Source: Leishmania donovani (Eukaryota; Euglenozoa; Kinetoplastea; Trypanosomatida; Trypanosomatidae). Taken from it: DNA of 64,000 nucleotides. The stretch spans positions 442,149 to 506,148 of the forward strand of contig NC_018237.1 of NCBI RefSeq assembly GCF_000227135.1, read 5' to 3'. Under the pieces are notes generated by a model that saw only the letters and a program-made list of their open reading frames with translations, searched no databases and was not told the origin of the DNA. The position numbers and the translations under genes are program-made. This document shows, one piece after another, positions 8,991 to 18,611 of the stretch. The stretch's first letter is position 1. Every line of letters begins with the position of its first letter.

Positions 8991-10139
8991 TTACTTAGTC
9001 TTCGTCGCGGGTGCCCTGCGAGTCGCCCGCTTCGGGCTGGACTTGGGTGCCGACGTCACGATGTCAGTTGTTTTTATGAACGCCTTCGCCATACCGGCCG
9101 CAGCGACAGTGTTGTTCTCCGATTTCTTCGACCGAGATCGCTTTTTCTTTAGGAGACCAGGCGGCAGCGTGGCCAGTTGAGACTGGAAGAAGTCCGTCTT
9201 GAAGTCGATGCCGAGACTCTCGAGATAGTTGTTGTTGTCCTTCTCGGTGCGCACTGCTTTGATGAGCAGGCCTACGGGATCCTTGCGACGCACGTCGTGC
9301 TTCTTCAGTGGCGCGCCCTGTGTCTTGTACGCGTAGGCGAGCGCGCGGCGGCGGCTGACCATCTGGCGCGACGGCATGCGGCGCCGCATCGTGACGGCGC
9401 GCGCGCGTACGGCCTTGCCACCCAGCGCCATGCCATTGCACTCCTCCACCACAAGCGGTATAGCGGACTCCTTGTCGAACTCAACGTACGCAATACCGCG
9501 GGATCGATGGGTGCGCTTGCTGCGCACACAGAAGCAGTTCAGCACCGTTGCCCCAAACTGGTTAAGAAACTTGTAGAGCTGAGGCTCTTGGAACTCAGGC
9601 GGCAGAAAGCTCAGACGCACGGCACGGTATGGCTCGACGGTGCCGTTGCTGTCGCGCTGACGAGACGCCGACGAGGATGCCTGCTTGCCGGCCCCCAGCT
9701 CGTCGTCCTCGTCGTCCGATGGAGCGCGGTCTGCCATGTCGCTAAGGTCATCCGCGTCCGAGTCGACAGCCGCGCCGCCGTTCAGCATGTCATCCTCATC
9801 GTCGCTCGAGTTTTCCTCGTCGCTCGGCGCCGGCGGTGCAGCCACTTCCTCCTCAGTCCTCTTGGCTTTCACGATCCCGCTACGCTTCAGATCTGTAGCC
9901 GCCCGCTGCTTCGCGGCGCTGCTGGTGTTCACTGTCGTCTTCTTGGCGTTCTGTCCCTTCCTGCGAGGTGCAGCACCCAGAGGGGCGTGCTTCGCTGCTG
10001 CCTTCACCGGCACGTTGACGTTCGTGGTGTGGATCGCCGCCGCGGCCGCCTTCACCGTTGACTCGGCAAAGGACAGTTTCTTGCGTTTGCCCGTCGCGGC
10101 AGCGCTGTCGGCCTTCTTCACGGTGCTCTTCGGCGGCAT
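8991..10139 (-). CDS. RRM RNA-binding protein, NIFK/Nop15-like
   Basis: RNA-binding protein of 382 residues, probably nucleolar and involved in large ribosomal subunit maturation. A Lys/Ala-rich basic N-terminus (1-95) is followed by an acidic Ser/Asp/Glu tract (about 105-148), then one RRM at about 172-251. The RNP2-like segment is RLSFLP (175-180) and the RNP1-like segment RSRGIAYVEF (212-221). The C-terminus is strongly basic, with KKKRSRSKKSE and KRATRR tracts acting as likely nuclear or nucleolar signals. A single central RRM whose first strand reads RLSFLPPEFQEPQLYKFLNQFG, with basic flanks, matches the NIFK/Nop15 type. The ATG at 10139 begins the coding-like sequence, and no better start is seen. 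Assignment to this subfamily is inference from domain layout. Confidence 0.85.
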   Translation of the reverse strand: MPPKSTVKKADSAAATGKRKKLSFAESTVKAAAAAIHTTNVNVPVKAAAKHAPLGAAPRRKGQNAKKTTVNTSSAAKQRAATDLKRSGIVKAKRTEEEVAAPPAPSDEENSSDDEDDMLNGGAAVDSDADDLSDMADRAPSDDEDDELGAGKQASSSASRQRDSNGTVEPYRAVRLSFLPPEFQEPQLYKFLNQFGATVLNCFCVRSKRTHRSRGIAYVEFDKESAIPLVVEECNGMALGGKAVRARAVTMRRRMPSRQMVSRRRALAYAYKTQGAPLKKHDVRRKDPVGLLIKAVRTEKDNNNYLESLGIDFKTDFFQSQLATLPPGLLKKKRSRSKKSENNTVAAAGMAKAFIKTTDIVTSAPKSSPKRATRRAPATKTK

Positions 10140-11297
10140 TACGAGGTGGTGGTGGTGGCGGAAAGCGGACTTTCACGCGTTCGCGTGCAGGGGTATGTGT
10201 GTGAGTGAGGCTCTGCTCGCGTGTGCGCGTAGCGATCTCTCTCCCTGTTTCTTCGTGCTGTGCAGCTGTGACTCGGACCGCCTCTTCACTGACGTGTCGT
10301 GTACACCACAGTGGTGTGCGGACAACGAACGCATAGATAGGATGGGGGAGAGAGAGGGGATTAAAGGTGCGCAGAAACAACAAGTAGCACAGCCCAGCCG
10401 GCGCCTATCGAGTGCCATCTTTTCCCTTGACTTCACATGCGCCGTTTAGCGGCGCACAAGCGAGCGTCGCCTCCTCCCCCGTCTCATCTCTGGGGTGTGG
10501 GAGCGGAGGGACAGTTGGGGAGAGAGAAAGAGGACGATGAGCGCGGAGAGATGCAGCGGTGTTGCTGGCGTCGTCCTCCGTCGCCCCCTTCCTCCCTCCC
10601 GTCACCTCCTCCTTCGAACGTCTTTTTATTCTGTTAAGTACCTTGATGTTGTTCTTCGTCCGCATCGCGCCCTCGCGTACGCTGTCTGCACCAACAAAAC
10701 GTGGGAGCGAGCGAGGGGACGCCGCGCTGTACATCAATCAAGCGCCCACGAAATCGATCCTACATCCACCCCCAAAGACTTTCCGCCTCCGTCTCTACGA
10801 CTGCGCACCACCACCACCAACAGCGGCATCACCCGCCGTGTGGGGAACACACCGTCGCGGTGGAGAGGCAGGAGGGTCTTCGAAGGAGAGAGCAAGAGCG
10901 AGAGCGCCATCAGCTTGTGTGTGTGTTGCGATTCCGTGAGCGGCGCACGCAAACCAATGAGCAGCAGAACACAAGCAAGCGGCAAAAGTGGACAGCGCCC
11001 GCAGCGCGCACACGACTGGATTCACGAGAGGTGCGAAGGCCGCGACTAGTGCTGCCCAGCACGCGCCCGCTCTCTCGCTCTCTCGTCCCCGGTGCGTGTG
11101 TGTACATGCGAGCACGCGTTCCTCCTGTACATTCCAAGCAGTTGCAGAGAACCAAGCCACTAAAAGGAGAAAGAGGGCGCATGGTGAGTGGACATCGTAG
11201 GACTGCAAGCGTGTCGAAGAGAGGGCGTGCGGGCGAGCCACGTGGACGAAGAAGCACGCACGCCAGACACGACGCACGCGACAAGTGGGAGGTGCCA
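10140..11297. other. Intergenic region, no gene seen
   Basis: Between the CH-domain gene and the RRM gene. It has pyrimidine-rich blocks on the transcribed strand and no ORF with protein-like composition. Confidence 0.55.
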
Positions 11298-14200
11298 CTA
11301 CACACCAGCAACAGCGCAGATCCAGCTCACCGCCGTCGCCACCTCCTCGTGTGACACATCCTCCAGGAAGGAGAAGAGCGAGCTGCCTATGAAGGCCGAG
11401 CTGGCGACCACTGAGGGGGTTGCGGCGCCGATGAAGCGCCGCTCCGACTCGCTCTTCGATCCTAACGCCGCCGATACTGCCAGAATCGGTGCCAGCTCGC
11501 GCCACAAGATGCACACTACTCCCTCTGCCTTCTGCGCCAGCATCAGGAGCTCCTTACCAACAACCTCGGAGAAGTGCGTCTCGGCGGCGTTAGGGTTTCC
11601 ACTGGCACCAGCCCCTCCACGTTGGCGCAGCCGTGAGCTTGCGGCTTGAATCACTAGGACAAGGTCTTCGTAACAGTGCGACAGCACCGCTTGCCACTGT
11701 AGCACCTCTGCCTCTGACGCTGCCGAAGCCACGGTGGCCGTGTCCTCACGGAGGGACGAGGGAGAGCGACGGGCTGCGCCACTATCACCGGTGCTTCGCC
11801 ACGGAAATAAGGGCGGCGCGCCGCTACGAACGCAGGCGCGGCCCTCTACCAGCAGGCTGGCAAGCCATCGCACCCGCTCAGCGATCTTCTCGTCTACCTG
11901 GCCTTCTCTGGCCATCACCGCCGCCCGGGCAGCGAGCCGGCGGGCGCCGCCGGTGCCACCCGTGAGCTTCACGTCTTTGTCCCCCGCCACAGAGAACGAT
12001 CGGGATAAGCCGCTGCCGCCGGAGTTGCCTGTGTGACCACCACCGCTGCTTACCACACTGAGAGCCGCCTTGACAAGCAGCAGTGCATCGCTCTTCACGA
12101 CAAGCAAGCCGGACGGCTTGAGGGGGCCCACGTAGCGGTGCACCATCCACTGCGCCTCGTCCTCCAACTCTTCGCCTTTCTGCACCGCTGCGCCTGCTCG
12201 CAACTCGGATGTGCAGGCGAGGATGGAGCGCATCTGCGCTGGCGTCGCCTCGTGCATCAAGACTTTCAATGCGGCCTCTGCCGCGTCCTCGGCGAAGGCC
12301 GAGCCGCCATCTCTATCATGAGGCGACTCGACTGCCTCCGCACTTGGCTGCCCATCACCGCCGTCTACGCCAGTGCTCTCAGTTTTGTACTTCGCTGGCA
12401 GGAACGGGAGCGACTCGGCCAACGCGCACGCCACCAGCACGCGCGACTGCGCATCTGCAGGCTTCAACGACTCAGTGGAGGAGGACAGCTCGCGACAGAG
12501 TATCTGCACACCTGTCAGCAGCGCGCGCATCTCGGCACTGTCCACAGAGAAATCGTGCTCCTGGGCGAGCGTGGTCGTGGTGGCGCGATGGCCGCCTTCG
12601 TCGCGGACCCCGAACGAGGCAACGGCATGGGAGACACGTTGGCGCTGCTGGGAGAGGGGCGACAAGGACACGGTCGCCACGGCCGAGGTGACGGGCGAGG
12701 GGGAGTACAAGCCGAGTTCGAACCGCCGCTGCAGGCACCAGCGTAGCCACCGCGCCCGAAGCACTGAGAGTGTAGGCGACGACGCGTTTGGTGGTATTGG
12801 CTTCGCGGCGCTATCCGACGAAGGGAAGAGCGCGTTGTAGACGTCGAAGAAACGCCCACCCGCCACGCATGCCGCCATCAGCGAGGGGTGTAGCTCCATG
12901 CGCAGCACCTGCACGGCAAGAGCCACCGCCGCCGCCTCCTTCTCGGTCGCCGCCGCCACCAACGCCTCGTCGATACCCACGCCAGTCGCGCTCGCGCAGC
13001 CCATGGCAGACTGCTGCAGTACCGCAACACTGCGCTTCTCTGCGAGCTGCACGAGGGCTTTGGAGACAGCGTCCTGCGAGGTTGATGCGGTGATGGCCGT
13101 GCTCCTGCTAGAGCGCGGGGCTGTACGGCGGACAGTGCTCGTCATTGTGCGCCCACTTGCGTCGATCTGAGCGTGACTGCTTATGGGCGCTTCCAACGGG
13201 GTGTGGGAGGAGGCACCGGCGCTGCTGGGCTGTAGGGAGGTCAACAGGGCACGGAGAAGCACCAGCAGGCACACCTCTGCCATGTCTTCCGCGCCAACAG
13301 AGTTAATTTCCCCATTGCCAGCGGCGGCTTCACCGGCCAGCACCGTCTCCTCGGCGGCGGAGTCACGCACAGCGTACTCGATGGTGCCCCATAGCGAGCT
13401 CAGCACTGTGGCGGCCAGTCGGCGGTTTGCTGGCAAGACGGCCGTGATGAGCGTGGCGTAGTCGGTTGCCAACGACCAGCGCAGCCCACGCAACGCTTGC
13501 GCGAAGGTCGGAGACGCCGCAAAGTACGTTTCAAAGCAGGCGATGGCATGGTGGACGTTGAGGTCGCTGAGCGTCGCTAGCAGGACGGCGCTGAAGTGCA
13601 CAGCGTTGCGCACGAAGACGAACGGCGCGCCGCCGCCAGCGTCACCCTCACCACCGCCACCAATCCGCGACTGCACACTCATGACGGAGGCAAATAGGCA
13701 GTCCACAAGGGCATCGAGGCCGTGGCCGCCGTGGTGCACAATTATCTGCGCTAGCTCCGGCACAGCGCCGAGGATCGCCTGCCAGGCACCCGTGCGAAGC
13801 AATGCCTGCTGAACTTTATGGCCGTCTCCGTCTGTGCTCCAGAGCGCTGCTTTCATCTCGCCCTCCACATCTCCATCACCAGATGGAAAAGCAGAGAGCC
13901 AGCGAAGCGTGGCAGACAGCGACGGCCTCGGCGCCGAGGCCGCTTCGTCGCCCTCCATCAGCGCTTCGAGGGCGTCCACCGGCACCGCCTCGCGCACCTT
14001 CATGCAGAACCACGAACCAGCCAGTGAGGAGACCTGCGCCGGCATAGGTGCGCCAGTGGCGTCGTCAGCGGCCGACGCAGATGCCTGCTGCGCCGAAAGC
14101 ACTGTCGACACCTCCCCTGCAGCTCGCACAGCCACGTTGAGGAGCGGCTTGCTTGCGGCTGCTGCTTCCTCTGTCAAGCCGGATGACGGCGATGCAGCGG

Positions 14201-14969
14201 GCTGCGTATGCGTCGGCACCGGGAGTGATGACTGCAGAGGCGGCAGCAGCACCGGGGGGGCGTTCCGCACGTCTTTGCCGCTGGTGCCGTCCAGGATGCT
14301 GACATCAGCCGCCGCAGCGCCAAACAACGACGCGGCCTTGTTGCCTCCGCCCGCGAAGTCGCTGCGGGAGTCCACTTTCGCGGAGAGACCAGGACCATTC
14401 GTGCCACCAACGTGCCGCGTGCGTGCAGCGGCGCCACCGGTGCTGGTCGGCACGTACACCGGCACTTTGCTGGCCGGCACGTCTGGCAGCGCATCTTCCA
14501 GCGGCACCGCCTCGGTGTCCGCATGCTTGCCAGTCAGCACCGTGTACAGTTGCTGCAGGAAGGCGCTGGCGCAGTCGTCAGCGCCGTTCATCATGCCGTC
14601 CACCATTGCTGCGCTTACATCCACCCCCTTCTGGCGCAGCACCTTGCGCAGAACAAACCAGTTGCCCTGCTTGCTCGCAGCGCTGGCCTTGTTCTCGAAG
14701 CTGTGCAGTGGCACATGCGACCAGTAGCGAGCACATATGTGCGCAATCACATATCCGTTGGCCAAGTCCCGCTTCGGGTACTTGACGGAGCCGCCAAGTT
14801 GCAGCGACTGCAACCATGCCAGGATCTCGCGAGGAAGCGCGGCGCCGGTGCGAAGCGAAAAGGGCGTCGCCGCTGTACTCAGTGAGGGGGCAGCGAGAGA
14901 AGACTCCTTCCCGATGGCGGTGCTCCGCCGCCCGACGGAGACCACCTCCGAGGACGACGTTTGTGTCAT
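11298..14969 (-). CDS. Large protein with SPEF1/CLAMP-type CH domain
   Basis: Protein of 1223 residues with one recognisable domain near the N-terminus (about 45-148). This is a calponin-homology-like fold of the type found in sperm flagellar protein 1 (SPEF1/CLAMP) and SPATA4: LPREILAWLQSLQL, then YPKRDLANGYVIAHICARYW, then a SFENKASAASKQGNWFVLRK helix and DDCASAFLQQLYTVLTG. In that family the domain binds microtubules in cilia and flagella. The remaining ~1070 residues are helical with Ala/Ser-rich linkers, for example helices around WQAILGAVPELAQIIVHHGG; no second domain was recognised. The frame extends further upstream, but MTQTSSSEVVSVGRRS is the first ATG before protein-like sequence. 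A flagellar or cytoskeletal location is inferred from the CH type. Confidence 0.86.
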   Translation of the reverse strand: MTQTSSSEVVSVGRRSTAIGKESSLAAPSLSTAATPFSLRTGAALPREILAWLQSLQLGGSVKYPKRDLANGYVIAHICARYWSHVPLHSFENKASAASKQGNWFVLRKVLRQKGVDVSAAMVDGMMNGADDCASAFLQQLYTVLTGKHADTEAVPLEDALPDVPASKVPVYVPTSTGGAAARTRHVGGTNGPGLSAKVDSRSDFAGGGNKAASLFGAAAADVSILDGTSGKDVRNAPPVLLPPLQSSLPVPTHTQPAASPSSGLTEEAAAASKPLLNVAVRAAGEVSTVLSAQQASASAADDATGAPMPAQVSSLAGSWFCMKVREAVPVDALEALMEGDEAASAPRPSLSATLRWLSAFPSGDGDVEGEMKAALWSTDGDGHKVQQALLRTGAWQAILGAVPELAQIIVHHGGHGLDALVDCLFASVMSVQSRIGGGGEGDAGGGAPFVFVRNAVHFSAVLLATLSDLNVHHAIACFETYFAASPTFAQALRGLRWSLATDYATLITAVLPANRRLAATVLSSLWGTIEYAVRDSAAEETVLAGEAAAGNGEINSVGAEDMAEVCLLVLLRALLTSLQPSSAGASSHTPLEAPISSHAQIDASGRTMTSTVRRTAPRSSRSTAITASTSQDAVSKALVQLAEKRSVAVLQQSAMGCASATGVGIDEALVAAATEKEAAAVALAVQVLRMELHPSLMAACVAGGRFFDVYNALFPSSDSAAKPIPPNASSPTLSVLRARWLRWCLQRRFELGLYSPSPVTSAVATVSLSPLSQQRQRVSHAVASFGVRDEGGHRATTTTLAQEHDFSVDSAEMRALLTGVQILCRELSSSTESLKPADAQSRVLVACALAESLPFLPAKYKTESTGVDGGDGQPSAEAVESPHDRDGGSAFAEDAAEAALKVLMHEATPAQMRSILACTSELRAGAAVQKGEELEDEAQWMVHRYVGPLKPSGLLVVKSDALLLVKAALSVVSSGGGHTGNSGGSGLSRSFSVAGDKDVKLTGGTGGARRLAARAAVMAREGQVDEKIAERVRWLASLLVEGRACVRSGAPPLFPWRSTGDSGAARRSPSSLREDTATVASAASEAEVLQWQAVLSHCYEDLVLVIQAASSRLRQRGGAGASGNPNAAETHFSEVVGKELLMLAQKAEGVVCILWRELAPILAVSAALGSKSESERRFIGAATPSVVASSAFIGSSLFSFLEDVSHEEVATAVSWICAVAGV

Positions 14970-15519
14970 TGCTCCGCTGCCACAAACGCCGACACGCGTG
15001 AGCTTGCGCGGGTCGCCCACAGGAAAGGGGAGAGGAGAAGGCAAGCGACAACAAAGGGCGTAAGGGGATAGAGGTGTGAAGGAGATACGGCGTGTGCATG
15101 CCTGCGTTTCTATAGGCCCGTGTATCCGAGAAGGTGTGTTGACGCGCGCACGCCACTCACGAGGTTCGACTCTGTGCGCGTGTGCGCGAGCAGCAGCCGA
15201 TGATGATGCAGGAAGGAAGGAAGGGGGTGAGGAGGGGAGAAGGTTGATGGTTCGGGGAGAAAGGGAGAGCGGGGGAGGAGTGGGAAGGCGTCGCACATGT
15301 GTCCTCCTCTTTGAGCACCACGCACGCACGCATGTGCACACCGGTGCTTCCTTCTCCTGTCGCTCAAGTATCTGCGCTTGGTGGTGTGTCGTGAATGTGG
15401 TCTGGACAATAGGCGGGAAGGGAGATGAAGAGGTGCGATGCGGGCAGGCGACAAGGTTTCGCACACACCTTCACAGCCAAGGGGCATGCCTACCACGTTC
15501 CTTGAGCAAGGAGTCCCCT
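14970..15519. other. Intergenic region, no gene seen
   Basis: A short spacer between the J-domain and CH-domain genes. A pyrimidine-rich tract on the transcribed strand lies around 15200-15290, a plausible trans-splicing signal for the CH gene. Confidence 0.5.
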
Positions 15520-16275
15520 TCAGTGGCCGAGAACGACGTAGCGGAGCGTGCGCCATGCACCCCGCGGTGCCTGTTCGATGCCATTGCGCAGTCGACGGCC
15601 GTAGTAGAAGGCGCCGAGGGTCATGAGGTGCGTCATGGGCAGCCTACGCCGTTCCGTTGCACGCCTGAAAGCGCTGTTCTTGTTCACGCTCTCGAAGTAC
15701 TCCGCCGTGAAGCCGTGTGTGCCGTCTGCCATGGCCGCGTCTGCGCGGATGCGGTTTTCCTTCGTCTGCCGGTCCTTCTCGAGGTGCCGCGCGTAGCGTA
15801 CAAAGTCGCTGAAAGACACATTCGCCTCCCGCATCTTCGCCTCCAGTGAGGAAATCACCGAGTTGCTGGTGGTGCGCTGCCATGGCAGCGTGAAGCCACG
15901 CAGGCTTATCGACGAGCCCGGCGCGCGGAAGCTGGCCGTCACCTCTGCCCACACATCTTCGTGCGGGCGCGCTGCCGCACTGCCCTCGCCGCTCGCACTT
16001 GCGCTGGAGGGACGCGGGCCGAGGCCGGCGCCTTGGTGGTACTGCACTCGGTGCTCGAGCAGCTTTTTCAGGCAGGTGTAGGCCTCCGTCAGCTGCACCA
16101 TTTTCGCTGTTGCGGCCTTCTCATTCTCGGCGTGCAGGTCTGGGTGACATTCTTTCGTGAGCTGCACGAACCTCTTCCGGAGGTCGTGCTTGCTTGTGGG
16201 TGGCGCCTGGAAGCCGAGGACGCGGCAAGCAACGCTGATGGGCAGGCAGCGGTGCAGCGGGCAGTGACGGAGCAT
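15520..16275 (-). CDS. DnaJ (J-domain) protein, probably mitochondrial
   Basis: Hsp40-type co-chaperone of 251 residues. The J domain occupies about residues 16-75: helix I VACRVLGFQAPPTSKHDL, helix II LRKRFVQLTKECHPDLH with the invariant HPD triad at 44-46, and helix III AKMVQLTEAYTCLKKLLEHR. HPD stimulates the ATPase of an Hsp70 partner. No Gly/Phe region or zinc-binding repeats follow, so it is a type III (class C) J protein. The short basic N-terminus MLRHCPLHRCLPISVACR could be a mitochondrial presequence (inference). Residues 75-251 contain a helical region rich in Arg and Lys (DFVRYARHLEKDRQTKENRI). The ATG at 16275 leaves the J domain complete; upstream in-frame sequence is low-complexity. 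Confidence 0.88.
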   Translation of the reverse strand: MLRHCPLHRCLPISVACRVLGFQAPPTSKHDLRKRFVQLTKECHPDLHAENEKAATAKMVQLTEAYTCLKKLLEHRVQYHQGAGLGPRPSSASASGEGSAAARPHEDVWAEVTASFRAPGSSISLRGFTLPWQRTTSNSVISSLEAKMREANVSFSDFVRYARHLEKDRQTKENRIRADAAMADGTHGFTAEYFESVNKNSAFRRATERRRLPMTHLMTLGAFYYGRRLRNGIEQAPRGAWRTLRYVVLGH

Positions 16276-17006
16276 ATCGACGCGCGTTGCAGAGTCACAG
16301 AAACGCACACATACACACACGCACGTCACTGCCTCCTTCTCACCCATACGCAAACTTAGCGGGTGCACATCCAACGCGAGGAGAGATGAGGCACAAGTGA
16401 GGGAGAGGGAGGAATCAGCGAAGGTGAGGCGAGGGCTCTTTGATGCGTGCCCACATTTCTGTAAGAGGATACTGAAGGCTTCATTTAGTGTTGCCGTCGC
16501 GTAAAAGGCGGCTCTCTCCGGGGGAAGGGAGGGGAGGGGGAGGGTGCGTGGGGTCACGTCATAACCGCTACTCTGAGGCAGCAACCTGTTTTGGAGCTGG
16601 GACGCGAAACATGCACCATTGCGACGTACTCGCGCGCCGCGTTTCCACGCCGTTCACTACACCCCCAACATGCATTACGCAGCTCCCACCGCACATCGAA
16701 TCGACGACGGCGCACGCGCGTGTGCCAAGCCGCTTGCCTTGTTCGCTTAGAGAGAAAGGGGGCTCGGCATAGCTGCAGTGGCGACCTCAAGGCACACCGG
16801 CGCCTGGGCACGCGTACGTACACGCATGGGGAGCAAGAGTCACCGAGGGGTTTGCACCCCCCCTCCTCCTCACTCCACCTCTCACTACCTCATCACACGT
16901 TACAGAGAATACGCCTCCTGCGATGACCGCATGAACGCGGAGCCGACACTTCCCCCATCAGCGGGAAAGCCTCGCTCGCTCACTCACTCCACCCGCCGTG
17001 CCTTGC
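16276..17006. other. Intergenic region, no gene seen
   Basis: A spacer of 0.7 kb between two minus-strand genes. Only short, composition-biased ORFs are present. Confidence 0.5.
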
Positions 17007-17975
17007 CTACACAAGGGTCACCAAAACGTCCACGCCGAACAACTGTGCGAAGAGATGCACTGCCTCATCAATGTGATTCACCCAGCTGTCGACACTGCCA
17101 CTGCGGGCACCGGCTTGCACGCCGCCACCCCCGGTGCCCGCACTCACGACACTGCCACGGCCGCCGGCCGTACCGGCATCGCCGCCGCCGCCATCTTCGT
17201 CATCGCCATCGTCGTCTTCCTCCGTCTGCGCAGCGAGCGCCTCTTCTTCCGCTGCGGCGCGCGCATCAACGGAGAAAGTCCAGCCACTGCGCTTCAACAT
17301 CAGCTCCACAACACGCTGCAGCACAAGCGCCGCTCTGGACGGATCGTCGGCGACAATATGCATCACGCCGACCGGCTTTGTGCCCCTGCCCTTCGTCACA
17401 GCACCGCCGTGGCGCACGCGCTGCTGCTGGTAGTACTCAATGATATAGTCGAACGTGGCCATGTCTGTCGTGGCGATGAGGTCGAAGTATGGTGGCGGCG
17501 CCGCGGTACCGCCCTCCGCCAAGATACACACGGCGCGGCGCAGTGACTGCTCTGCCTCGGAGAAAGAGGAGTTGAAGTACGCGTAAGGGGTTATGCGAGC
17601 ATCGCCGCCGTCCATGTCCATATAGGGGAGGCCGGCGGCAGCGTCGTTGTCGATGACCCCGCTCAGCAGCTTACCGGCCATCTGCAGCACCTGCGTGTCC
17701 TCGCTTACCGAGGTATCGGCATTGCCCAGCTGTGCGGCGCCAGAGTGGAGCTGGTTCTGTTGCGGCTGGAGCGCCGCTGCCCGGGCGAGGGCGGGCGTTG
17801 TGCTGGCGCTAACGGCCAACACATCACTCAGGTGACCGCACCGCAGCGTCATGTGGGCAAAGAGCATCAGCGCCGTCGCCTGCGTCGCCTCCGCTGCGGT
17901 GGGCGGAGAGGAGAACGGCGCCGCCCCGCCGCGGGCGGGGGCGCTGCCGTCCACCACGTGGAGATGGAACTTCAT
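17007..17975 (-). CDS. Hypothetical protein (322 aa), acidic/Gly-rich linker
   Basis: Not firmly recognised. The 322-residue ORF starts at MKFHLHVVDGSAP. A globular N-terminal two-thirds includes TALMLFAHMTLRCGHLSDVL, PYAYFNSSFSEAEQSLRRA and FDLIATTDMATFDYIIEYYQ. An acidic then Gly-rich linker (about 235-285) follows, with a short hydrophobic C-terminal helix (HLFAQLFGVDVLVTLV). The segment around TTDMATFDYI resembles the strand-helix of low-molecular-weight protein tyrosine phosphatases, but no C-X5-R phosphate loop was seen, so at most it would be an inactive relative. Upstream sequence up to 18236 is open but low-complexity, so the 17975 start is chosen. Confidence 0.72.
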   Translation of the reverse strand: MKFHLHVVDGSAPARGGAAPFSSPPTAAEATQATALMLFAHMTLRCGHLSDVLAVSASTTPALARAAALQPQQNQLHSGAAQLGNADTSVSEDTQVLQMAGKLLSGVIDNDAAAGLPYMDMDGGDARITPYAYFNSSFSEAEQSLRRAVCILAEGGTAAPPPYFDLIATTDMATFDYIIEYYQQQRVRHGGAVTKGRGTKPVGVMHIVADDPSRAALVLQRVVELMLKRSGWTFSVDARAAAEEEALAAQTEEDDDGDDEDGGGGDAGTAGGRGSVVSAGTGGGGVQAGARSGSVDSWVNHIDEAVHLFAQLFGVDVLVTLV

Positions 17976-18611
17976 GCGGCGCCTCAAACGGCAGCTAATG
18001 AGGACAGAGAGAGAGAGCACCGTGCGCGTATAAACGGACAAGTTCGTTGCGTGCGTGGGCTGTTCGCGTGTTCGTGCGCTACGCCGTGGCGCGGCAGGAG
18101 CATCAAAGTCGAAGGACACAGAGAGGAAGCGAGCGAGTGGGAGACGGAGCGGTGCGGTGGATGAGGAGAAGTGGCACCGAGAAGGGGAGCGATGCGGCAC
18201 CGCCTCTTCTCTTGTGCCCGCCAGCGAGCGGGGCAACGGCGACGATGATCAGGAGCAGTCGGCATCGCCTTGCGTCTGCGCGTATGCACCATGAAATCGA
18301 ATGGAGAGGGACGAAGGTGAGCACGCACGTTGCGATAGATCACACGCACGCACACACACACACATACACACAGTCGAGTTGTAGGGAAGGAGGGAGGAAG
18401 CTGGACGGACATGCGCCGTGGAGCGAGAGAGAGAGAGGGTGCGGTGTGTGTGTGTGCGTGCGTGTCGGGGAGGGGGCCACAACGTACATGAAGAGGTGCT
18501 CTGTGTTCGCCAAGTGTGCCAGCGTCTTCCTCCTTGCCCGCCAGCTCCTCAACAGCCGGCAGCACCGATGAGCCCCTCCTCCCAACTGCCTCGCCGTCGG
18601 AAACGATATTC
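17976..18611. other. Intergenic region with CA repeat
   Basis: A spacer with a CA/TA repeat near 18349-18374 and purine-rich plus-strand tracts (pyrimidine-rich on the transcribed strand). No gene is supported. Confidence 0.5.

Noticed and set aside
15160..15180. GGTTCGACTC resembling a tRNA B box
   Set aside because: No matching A box or cloverleaf arms could be traced around it.
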